From the NCBI GenBank assembly GCA_964459065.1, contig CAYWMN010000121.1, positions 1 to 10,759 of the forward strand: a stretch of 10,759 nt of DNA, written 5' to 3'. Numbering within the stretch: the first letter of the stretch is position 1; every line of letters begins with the position of its first letter. Source of the stretch: JAMCXS01 sp964459065 (lineage in GTDB: Bacteria > Acidobacteriota > Terriglobia > UBA7540). This document shows, piece after piece, positions 1 to 6,299 of the stretch. The translations under genes and the position numbers were made by a program. The notes beneath the pieces were generated by a model that did no database searches, was not told the origin of the DNA, and saw nothing but the letters and a program-made list of their open reading frames with translations.

Positions 1-10
1 TGGGAGCCAT
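1..10 (-). CDS. Start of next act-operon gene, probably actC (partial)
   Basis: Only three codons (Met-Ala-Pro) lie inside the window and the gene runs off the left edge. A perfect AAGGAG Shine-Dalgarno site (18-23) sits 7 nt before this ATG and is formed by the last two sense codons of actB, so the two genes are translationally close, with 4 nt between the actB stop and this start. In known alternative complex III operons the gene after actB is actC, a polytopic NrfD/PsrC-like quinol-binding membrane subunit, so that is the expected identity. The identity rests on gene order alone; the protein itself cannot be seen. Confidence 0.6.
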
Positions 11-14
11 CCCC

Positions 15-3000
15 TTACTCCTTGATCTCCGGATTGGGATTTCTTAACCGCGCCAGATAAGACGTTCGAGGGCGAACATTCAGGTCCGCCAGCAACACAT
101 GGTGCCTTGATTGCGCCTTGCGATTGGACACCTCGCTCTTCGGGTCGTTAATGTTTCCGAAGGCGATCGCCTGGGTGGGGCACGCCTGCTGACAGGCGGT
201 TCGAACTTCGCCATCGCGGATTTCGCGATTTTCTTCTTGGGTTTTGATCTCGGTTTCCCTGATTCGCTGTATGCAATAGGTGCACTTTTCCATCACGCCG
301 CGGCTGCGCACCGTTACGTCCGGATTGCGCACGCCGAAAAGGCTGGGAGTCTTGAAATCCGAGTAAAGCTTGAAGTTGAACCGCCGCACTTTATAAGGGC
401 AGTTGTTGGAGCAGTAGCGCGTGCCAACGCACCGGTTATAGATCATGAGGTTCAGCCCCTCAGGGCTGTGCATTGTGGCCCCGACCGGGCAGACGTATTC
501 GCAGGGAGCGTTTTCGCAGTGCATGCAGGGCATCACCACGTGATACGTTTCCGGGTTTTCCAGATTGCCCCGCCAGTACGTGTCCACGCGAAGCCATTGC
601 ATGTCGCGCCCGTTGTCGACCTCTTCCTTCCCGACCACGGCGATGTTGTTTTCGGCGTAGCAGGCGACAATGCAGGAGTTGCAGCCAACGCAACTGTTTA
701 AGTCGATCGACATCCCCCATTGGTTTCCCTTGCTGTAGTCATAGGGGGGATACAAAGAAGGAGCCTCGGTGGTTTCCTGGGGAGGGTCGGCTGCAAAATA
801 CGGGTCTTTCCGGAATTCGCCCAAACTGGCAACCCGCACGATGTCGCGCTTAAAGGCGTTGACGCTCTCGATTTCCGCTTTGTGGCCGTCCTCATTAATA
901 ATGTGGTGATTCTGCGTTGCGACCAGGTGGTAACGTTTGCCGGTCTTCTTGAGCGATGAAATCGCGCCGAATCCGGGATGCTTGGAGGTCCAGACCGGAT
1001 AAACATTAAAGCCCGGCCCGTTGCCGACGCTTCCGGCTCGTGTGCGGCCGTAACCAAAATGGACCGTGACGCAGTTGTTGGCATGCCCGGGAACAATCCA
1101 GACTGGCATGCGCAGCTTGCGGCCTTCGTGGATGATTTCCACCACGTCGTCGTGACCCACCTGCAGCTTTTCCCCGGTGGCAGGGCTGATAAAAGCGGCA
1201 TTGTCCCACGTCAGCGTGGTCAACGGTTTCGGCAGCTCCTGCAGCCAGGAGTTGTTGGCGTAACGGCCATCGCCAATGGTGGGGTCGGGCCGAAAGACGA
1301 TTTCCATTGAATTTCCGCCGCCCGGTTGCCCGTTCCCCGTCTGCCCAAGCGCGCCTTCCAGTTTGGCTTTGGGTTTGACGGCCTTGGGCGCCGCAGCCGT
1401 TCCGGGGATTACACCACTGGCCAGCGCCGTTTCCCAGAAGGTCTCAAACTCCAGCGGTTTGACCAGTTTTTGATCCGACCAGTATCCCCGCACCCATTGG
1501 TGAGGCGTCCTCCCAGGCTGCCCCAGGAAGGCGCCCAGAATTTCATGAGCGGACTTGCCCTCGTAAAGAGGGGCAATCAGGGGCTGAACCACGCAGGCTG
1601 TCCCGTCATAGGCCCGCTCGTCGCTCCAGGCCTCCAGAAAGTGCGTTTGCGGAATAAACCAGTGGCACCAATAAGACGTCTCATCGTTATACAGGCCCAG
1701 ACGGATTCTCAGCGCAACTTTGTCGAGGGCCTGCTTAAAGGCCAGGTCCGCGGGCGAGTTATAAATGGGATTGCCGCCGATGATGACGAGCGTCTCGACC
1801 TGCCCGGCATTCATATCGGAAACCAGTTCGCGCAATGATTCCATTTCATTCACGGGCGCGGTTTCGATGGGATCCGTGTAGATGACGGTTTTGCCCACAT
1901 TGCCCAGCGCAGAGTTGATGGCCTGCGCCAGGGCATGGACGGCCGGCGGTTGTTGCTCCCCAGCCAGCACGATGCTTGAACCGCGGTGCTGCTGGAGGTC
2001 TTTCACCACTGCCTCAACCCACCCTGCGGGCACGTTCGGCATGGGACCTGAATTCGTTCCGGTGCCTTCCACGCCCATGTGCGCCGCGATCGCCCGGGCA
2101 AATCCTTCCACCTCGCTCGACCGGAGCGGCAGGCGATGGTCGGAGCTCGCCCCTGTAATGGTGGGCATGCTTTCGACCGCATACAGGCGATTCATGGGGC
2201 TGTGGGTATCGGCGATTCGCCGCTTGTTGGCGAAGTCATAGGCGTAGCGCACGCCCTCCCGCCCGGAGCAAAGGAAATCCGCATCCAGGGAAACAATGAC
2301 CTCGGCCTGGTCGAACTGATAGTAGGTCGTGAGGTGTTCGCCGTAGAGAAGTCGGGCGCCTTCGCGCTCCGCATGGCGGCTGATGGGCGTGTACTGGTGC
2401 CACTTGGCCGCCGGGAACTGGGCCAGGATGGACTTGAGCTGGCTGCCCAGCGTCGGCGACGTCACCGTTTCGGTCAGAATGCGAAGACCCGCGCCCTTAT
2501 TCGCCAAGTGTTTTTGGCGTACTTGACTGACCACTTCCAGGAAATCGCTGTAGCTCGCGATAGCTCCTTTGTGCAACACGGTTCTTGCGCGGTCCGGATC
2601 ATAGAGTGTGAGGACCGAGGCTTGCCCATATATATCGGTCTTGCCCCGGCTTGCCGGGTGCTCGTTGTTCCCCTCCACTTTGGTGGGCCGGCCCATGTTG
2701 CTTTTGACCAGCAACCCCAGCGCCCCACCCTCCGGGCGCGGCATCGCGGTTGCATAGAACAGCGGCTTGCCGGGGACAAGTTCTTCGGCCGGATGTACGT
2801 AGGGAGCGATGTGCTCAATCGGGAGCTTGGTGCAGGCGGTAAGTCCAGCCAGACCTGCGGAAGCCGCCATGAGCTTCAACAGATTTCGCCGGCTCAGCCC
2901 GTAGGAGGGATCCTTAATCGGGTCCCGCGGAAACTCATGCTGGGAAAATTCCTTGTACTCTTCCGTTTCGGCCAGTTGATCCATGCTTCGCCAGAAACGC

Positions 3001-3065
3001 GAGCCGCCGTCTTTTTCAAGGCGTGCCCGGATCGAGGAGATGTCAATCAAGCTTTTATCCTTCAT
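15..3065 (-). CDS. actB: Alternative complex III subunit ActB, molybdopterin-oxidoreductase-like/Fe-S fusion
   Basis: This is the large periplasmic redox subunit of alternative complex III, which oxidises quinol and passes electrons to a cytochrome c or directly to an oxidase. The 1016-residue protein starts with an extended Tat signal: a conserved leader (about residues 23-50), the twin arginines in SRRNLLK (59-60), a hydrophobic stretch and a lipobox-like LTAC (Cys78), so a lipid anchor is plausible. A molybdopterin-oxidoreductase-like part follows (about 90-780). In characterised ActB proteins this part carries no molybdenum cofactor. The C-terminal iron-sulfur part (about 785-980) has cysteines at 792, 795, 798, 802, 847, 850, 855, 859, 879, 885, 889, 928, 931, 958 and 962. 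Thr882 replaces the expected 16th, which fits three [4Fe-4S] and one [3Fe-4S] cluster. It lies 22 nt after actA. The ATG at 3065 follows an AGGGA box and gives the full family leader. The fusion is normal for ActB, not an anomaly. Confidence 0.95.
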   Translation of the reverse strand: MKDKSLIDISSIRARLEKDGGSRFWRSMDQLAETEEYKEFSQHEFPRDPIKDPSYGLSRRNLLKLMAASAGLAGLTACTKLPIEHIAPYVHPAEELVPGKPLFYATAMPRPEGGALGLLVKSNMGRPTKVEGNNEHPASRGKTDIYGQASVLTLYDPDRARTVLHKGAIASYSDFLEVVSQVRQKHLANKGAGLRILTETVTSPTLGSQLKSILAQFPAAKWHQYTPISRHAEREGARLLYGEHLTTYYQFDQAEVIVSLDADFLCSGREGVRYAYDFANKRRIADTHSPMNRLYAVESMPTITGASSDHRLPLRSSEVEGFARAIAAHMGVEGTGTNSGPMPNVPAGWVEAVVKDLQQHRGSSIVLAGEQQPPAVHALAQAINSALGNVGKTVIYTDPIETAPVNEMESLRELVSDMNAGQVETLVIIGGNPIYNSPADLAFKQALDKVALRIRLGLYNDETSYWCHWFIPQTHFLEAWSDERAYDGTACVVQPLIAPLYEGKSAHEILGAFLGQPGRTPHQWVRGYWSDQKLVKPLEFETFWETALASGVIPGTAAAPKAVKPKAKLEGALGQTGNGQPGGGNSMEIVFRPDPTIGDGRYANNSWLQELPKPLTTLTWDNAAFISPATGEKLQVGHDDVVEIIHEGRKLRMPVWIVPGHANNCVTVHFGYGRTRAGSVGNGPGFNVYPVWTSKHPGFGAISSLKKTGKRYHLVATQNHHIINEDGHKAEIESVNAFKRDIVRVASLGEFRKDPYFAADPPQETTEAPSLYPPYDYSKGNQWGMSIDLNSCVGCNSCIVACYAENNIAVVGKEEVDNGRDMQWLRVDTYWRGNLENPETYHVVMPCMHCENAPCEYVCPVGATMHSPEGLNLMIYNRCVGTRYCSNNCPYKVRRFNFKLYSDFKTPSLFGVRNPDVTVRSRGVMEKCTYCIQRIRETEIKTQEENREIRDGEVRTACQQACPTQAIAFGNINDPKSEVSNRKAQSRHHVLLADLNVRPRTSYLARLRNPNPEIKE

Positions 3066-3087
3066 TGATTATCCCTATGAATCCAAT

Positions 3088-3738
3088 TTACCGGTGACAC
3101 GTATCGCAACTTGTAAGGCTCTTGATTTTGTATTTCTTAACGAGCCGCCTCCCGAGCGCCAGTTGGTCGCTGGGGGGAGTGTACACCGCGTCAAAGACGT
3201 CTTTTTTGCGCCTGACATAGCGTTCAGGATGCTTGTGGCAATTAATGCACCAGCGCATGTAGAGTGTGTGCGCCCGCCAGGTGATCGGCATCTTGCCAAT
3301 CTGCCCGTGGCACGTTGTGCAACCGATTCCCTTGGCAATATGAATGCTGTGGTTGAAGTAGACAAAGTCGGGAAGAGCGTTGACCCGAGCCCAGAGAAGC
3401 GATTTGTCGGTTCGGTAGCTTTCCCGAACGGGCTCCAGCATCGGAGCGTTCTTCCAGATTTGGGAATGGCAGCTCATGCAAGTGTGCGTGGGCGGGATGC
3501 CCGCATACCATGACGTTTCCACGGACGTGTGGCAGTATCGGCAGTCAATTCCCAGTTGATCTGTGTGGTGTTCATGGCTGAAGGGGACTGGCTGCGGGAT
3601 GGGACGGTGGATGTACGTAAAGTATGCGGATTGGTTGAGCTGCCAGCTGACGTATCCAATCAATGCGATGATGAAGACCGCACCGTAGATACTGGCCCGC
3701 GCAATTGTGTTGGTACTGCGGTGGAAAATTTGAGACAT
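3088..3738 (-). CDS. actA: Alternative complex III subunit ActA, pentaheme cytochrome c
   Basis: ActA is the multiheme c-type cytochrome subunit of alternative complex III and should relay electrons on the periplasmic face. The 216-residue protein has an N-terminal membrane anchor (about residues 15-33), the family-typical stretch VPFSHEHH (51-58), and five CxxCH heme-binding motifs: CRYCH (66), CMSCH (87), CTTCH (140), CINCH (164) and CDTCH (211). Five hemes and about 200-220 residues match known ActA. Extra histidines near the motifs, such as those in FSHEHH and FNHSIH, are candidate distal ligands. It is the first gene of the operon: a promoter-like sequence lies about 165 nt upstream and actB follows after 22 nt. 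The ATG at 3738 has only a weak GGG-containing ribosome site (TAGGGCTTCTAAC before the ATG), but it is the only start that leaves a complete anchor helix. Similar NapC/NrfH or c7-type cytochromes differ in motif spacing, and the actB neighbour settles the call. Confidence 0.95.
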   Translation of the reverse strand: MSQIFHRSTNTIARASIYGAVFIIALIGYVSWQLNQSAYFTYIHRPIPQPVPFSHEHHTDQLGIDCRYCHTSVETSWYAGIPPTHTCMSCHSQIWKNAPMLEPVRESYRTDKSLLWARVNALPDFVYFNHSIHIAKGIGCTTCHGQIGKMPITWRAHTLYMRWCINCHKHPERYVRRKKDVFDAVYTPPSDQLALGRRLVKKYKIKSLTSCDTCHR

Positions 3739-3850
3739 GTTAGAAGCCCTAGACTGAAACCTGCGGATATCCCTTTCAGCTCACCGAATAAGGAAATCTG
3801 CCTACCTAATAATGCTTCCCTGGGTCTCTTAATCTTAAATTTTGGGTTCC

Positions 3851-3868
3851 GGCCTCGCCCCCGAGGCC
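3851..3868 (-). promoter_or_regulatory. Small hairpin in the act operon leader
   Basis: GGCCTCG and CGAGGCC form a perfect 7-bp stem around a CCCC (plus) or GGGG (minus) loop. It lies in the inferred untranslated leader of actA, about 45 nt after the predicted transcription start. No U-run follows on either strand, so it is not a standard terminator. It could affect leader stability or protein binding. Function is unknown. Confidence 0.35.
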
Positions 3869-3902
3869 TAAGCTTGTGACTACAACACGAATGAACGTCG
3901 AG

Positions 3903-3931
3903 TTTATACACCATCTCTTTAATTTTTGCAA
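3903..3931 (-). promoter_or_regulatory. Predicted sigma70-type promoter of the act operon
   Basis: Read on the minus strand there is TTGCAA (3926-3931), a 17-nt spacer, and TATAAA (3903-3908). Each element is close to the sigma70 consensus and the spacing is ideal. A T-rich run (ten T on the minus strand, 3930-3939) overlaps and precedes the -35 and could act as an UP element. Transcription would start near 3896, giving a leader of about 158 nt before actA. This is a pattern match only. A TTGACA at 3969-3974 is an alternative -35 but has no good -10 at 16-18 nt. Confidence 0.5.
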
Positions 3932-4697
3932 AAAAAAAATAACGACAAAACGCCTTTCGCGGTAAGCCTGTCAACTCTTCCACGCGGCAAAAGGGGGTGG
4001 GGACCGCAACGGTCGCGCGGTCCAACTCCTGTAATGCAAGCGGTTTGCGCTGGCCGGGGGAAGTCTTGCGCGTTTGCTGCCCCCTCGGCTCCTTTGCATC
4101 TTCTTGCCGTTCAAGATTCCTCTTCCGATAAGGAAACCGCAATTTCCCAAAATGGAACTCGTTCCCAAAAAGGAAAAGAGGCTTTGGGGTTTGCCTGCCA
4201 GGACCTGCCACGTGCCCAATGGCGTGGTAATTCCTAATTATTTCTCATGAAAGCGGCCTTATGTTACGCCTGAGGCCCGGCGCCCGCTGGCTTCGCTGTT
4301 TCTCCCGTTTTGGGATTTTGGTGAGGCGCCTGATGTTTCTGAATCTCCTGCTTTCTAAAACTTTCGCGCCCCTCCGGAGAGAAAAAGTTCAGTGCGTGCC
4401 AAGTCTGGCTTGGATGAGGCGTGGAGTGGCCGTGCCTTCGTTTGGTCCTGCCGGTGAAGCTGTAATTCATTGATGCCCTGGAAGTTGCCGGTTCCTATTC
4501 CATGTTGAAAAAGGCTGCTTCTGAGAGGGAAGTGAAAATCTTAGCGGTGCTGTCGCTGATTTTCAGGGCCCAGGCTGGGGTTCTGGCCACCCGTGTTTCC
4601 TAGCGTCCTAGCCGACTTGGTCATGGTCGTGCATTAAAGAGTTTCAGCAAGCGATGGCGGCAGGTTTCCAAGACTGCAAGTCCGCGCGGCCATTGCG
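3932..4697. other. Intergenic stretch with no supported gene
   Basis: About 770 nt between the act promoter (minus) and the sigma-factor gene (plus). Open frames exist on both strands, for example 3926-4237 plus and the upstream part of 3660-4211 minus, but their translations have low-complexity, Pro/Arg/Ser-rich composition, no recognisable domain and no ribosome sites. A weak stem with one G:U pair lies at 4206-4229 (TGCCACG against CGTGGTA, 10-nt loop) without a T-run. I did not recognise a riboswitch, tRNA or other structured RNA by eye. The region must carry the upstream control of the sigma-factor gene. Confidence 0.5.
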
Positions 4698-5645
4698 TTG
4701 CGAAAAAATCTTCGGGGGGGTGAAAAGTTGTCCATCCAATTTTCAATTGCAGAACGCTCTAACGCTCCGGCCGGTCAGCCAGGGTGCGGCCCAAAGAAAT
4801 CGGTGTCCAGATCGACGCGCGGACGGTGTTGTTCCAAGCCCAATTTCCGGGCTGGAGCGCGGCGCAGTCCTCTCCACAGCCAGGGTGATTCCGACAGCCT
4901 GCTGGTTAGTATGCTGCCCGTAGTCAAGCGGGTGGCCGCACAGTTTCGGGGGCGTCTTCCTTCGCACGTGGAACTGGACGATTTGGTTAGCGCGGGCACG
5001 TTGGGTCTGATGGATGCAGTGCGGCGGTTTGATCCGGGGAAGGGAGTCACTCTTGAAAGTTACGCGCGTTATCGTATTCGAGGGGCGATTCTGGACTCTT
5101 TGCGGGAGGAAGACCCGGCGTCGCGGGATATGAGGCGGAAGATTAAAAAGATTGAAACAGTCTGCCAGAATCTGGAGTTCCATCTTGGCCGCCCTGCCAA
5201 TGACGGGGAAATGGCTGAGGCGATGGGGTTAAGCCTGGAACGGTGGCATGCCATGGTTTCGACACTGCGGCAGTTGGGGTTTGAGGGAGCTGGGGGTAAA
5301 ATGTTCCAGGAAGTCCGCCAGCGCGTGGACGAAGAGAGCTTGCCCGCCGCCAACGCCGATAACCCCTTTGATCTCTGTTATCGCAGGGAGCAAAAAGATA
5401 TCCTGGGTCTGGCGCTGCGCTCCCTGACCGAGCGTGAGCGCTCGATCATGACTTTTTATTATCGGCAATGCCTGAGCATGAAGCAGATTGGCGCCCGCCT
5501 GGGAATTGACGAGTCGCGTGTTTCTCAACTGCACTCGGGCGCTGTTACAAAGCTTCGTGCGCGGGTTTCCTCGATCCTCCAGGGGCCCGCGCGAGGCCTT
5601 CGCGGCGGTTCCGGGCGGGAGCGCGCAGTTGCTCTCCACGGCTAA
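4698..5645 (+). CDS. FliA/WhiG-family RNA polymerase sigma factor (sigma-28 type)
   Basis: An alternative sigma factor of the FliA (sigma-28) group, which directs RNA polymerase to flagellar, motility or developmental promoters. Using the longest frame (315 residues, TTG start), region 2 spans about 68-150 and contains the hallmark DDLVSAGTLGLMDAV and a FliA-like stretch around SYARYRIRGAILDSLR. Region 3 is about 150-215. Region 4 spans about 240-290, with LTERERSIM and the helix-turn-helix IGARLGIDESRVSQLHS. FliA is usually about 240-260 residues, so the first 40-70 residues are suspect: they are Ser/Arg/Cys-rich and unlike the family. Other in-frame starts are TTG 4728 (a GGGGGGG run just upstream), GTG 4803 and ATG 4911. 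The last would give 244 residues but begins inside region 2.1, so the true start is probably upstream of it. No flagellar, anti-sigma (flgM) or chemotaxis gene is in view, so its regulon cannot be inferred from context. Confidence 0.88.
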   Translation: MRKNLRGGEKLSIQFSIAERSNAPAGQPGCGPKKSVSRSTRGRCCSKPNFRAGARRSPLHSQGDSDSLLVSMLPVVKRVAAQFRGRLPSHVELDDLVSAGTLGLMDAVRRFDPGKGVTLESYARYRIRGAILDSLREEDPASRDMRRKIKKIETVCQNLEFHLGRPANDGEMAEAMGLSLERWHAMVSTLRQLGFEGAGGKMFQEVRQRVDEESLPAANADNPFDLCYRREQKDILGLALRSLTERERSIMTFYYRQCLSMKQIGARLGIDESRVSQLHSGAVTKLRARVSSILQGPARGLRGGSGRERAVALHG

Positions 5646-5885
5646 GAACCTTCCTTTGCGCTCAGCTTCTTATTGGGATGCCGGGCGTCCTGCTATACAG
5701 TAGAGCACGTCCCTGAAGGGTTAACGGAACTTTAGGACAGATTGCATCACGTGGTGGCAAATGATAGTCTCACCCCTCTGTTACTGTTAAGGGGGCGATG
5801 GCCTATGCGTTGGCAGCTTGGCTTGACAGCCGTTTCTGTGCACACTCAAGGGGTTATTCTAAAAAACTGGGCGAGAGCAAAAGCC

Positions 5886-6143
5886 ATGACGCGATACGAA
5901 AACAGAACATTTGAAAATGACCACGTGGTTCTTGATGAGGGAGTCTTTGTGAATTGTATCTTCAAGAACTGCAGCTTGGAATATTCAGGTGGGGATGTTT
6001 ACGTGCAGACCTGCCAGGGAGAGAACTGCCAACTGGTATGGCGCGGGGCTGCACAGCGCACCATCAGCCTCCTACAGGGCTTGGGGTTGCTGGCTCCAGC
6101 TGCTTCGCTCCCACCGACGGAACCCTCTGAGCGGGTTCAGTAA
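5886..6143 (+). CDS. Small hypothetical protein with beta-helix-like repeat pattern
   Basis: An 85-residue soluble protein that I cannot assign to a named family. Residues about 20-50 alternate hydrophobic, cysteine and aromatic positions in the style of pentapeptide-repeat or right-handed beta-helix coils (FVNCIFKNCSLEYSGG, then VQTCQGENCQLVW), followed by a hydrophobic C-terminal helix (ISLLQGLGLLAP) and a Pro-rich tail. Similar short proteins with N-C-x-F-x-N-C patterns occur as conserved hypotheticals in several phyla, by recollection only. ATG 5886 is chosen because the repeat pattern begins soon after it. A TTG at 5742 or an ATG at 5805 would extend the frame with unconvincing sequence. 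The ribosome site is weak. It stands alone, about 240 nt after the sigma factor, and converges on the tolC-like gene. Confidence 0.6.
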   Translation: MTRYENRTFENDHVVLDEGVFVNCIFKNCSLEYSGGDVYVQTCQGENCQLVWRGAAQRTISLLQGLGLLAPAASLPPTEPSERVQ

Positions 6144-6210
6144 TAACTTTTAAGGTTATCCGTGTCACAAAAAATAAACTCTCTTCTCTGCCGGGTTTGC
6201 AGGAATAGGG

Positions 6211-6262
6211 AACTCCGGGCGGTTTCAGTTTGGCTCCCTTAACATCTGAAAGGCCCGGAGTT
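6211..6262. repeat. Long imperfect inverted repeat between convergent genes
   Basis: AACTCCGGGC (6211-6220) pairs with GCCCGGAGTT (6253-6262). Inside this, TTTCAG (6223-6228) pairs with CTGAAA (6246-6251) across a GG/G internal loop, leaving a 17-nt loop. That is 16 paired bases in one hairpin. It sits between the ends of the small plus-strand gene and the minus-strand TolC-family gene, where a bidirectional terminator would be expected, but neither side has a clear T-run. It could be a non-canonical terminator, an mRNA-stabilising hairpin or a dispersed repeat unit. Confidence 0.55.
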
Positions 6263-6299
6263 GTTGGCGATGCCGCCAGACTGGGTTGTTCCCGGGACG

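Noticed and set aside
2079..3068. 329-codon open frame on the plus strand
   Set aside because: It lies entirely antisense to actB, whose domains and cysteine motifs are unmistakable. It is an antisense shadow in GC-rich DNA.
3969..3974. Perfect TTGACA -35 on the minus strand
   Set aside because: No acceptable -10 hexamer occurs 16-18 nt downstream. The TTGCAA/TATAAA pair nearer to actA is better.
3660..4211. 183-codon open frame on the minus strand upstream of actA
   Set aside because: It overlaps the actA start, has no ribosome site or domain, runs through the predicted act promoter, and its translation has low-complexity basic composition.
4021..4220. Short matches to c-di-GMP riboswitch words on the minus strand (GGCAAACC, AAAGCC, GCAAAG)
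   Set aside because: The words are in the wrong order and spacing, and the two paired domains of that class cannot be built.
5355..5362. GCCGATAA, identical to the -10 core of FliA-type promoters
   Set aside because: It lies inside the sigma-factor coding sequence and there is no TAAA about 15 nt upstream, so it is probably coincidence.
5823..5860. TTGACA followed by TATTCT upstream of the small beta-helix-like gene
   Set aside because: The spacing of 26 nt is too long for a sigma70 promoter, and the sigma54 GG/GC spacing does not fit either.
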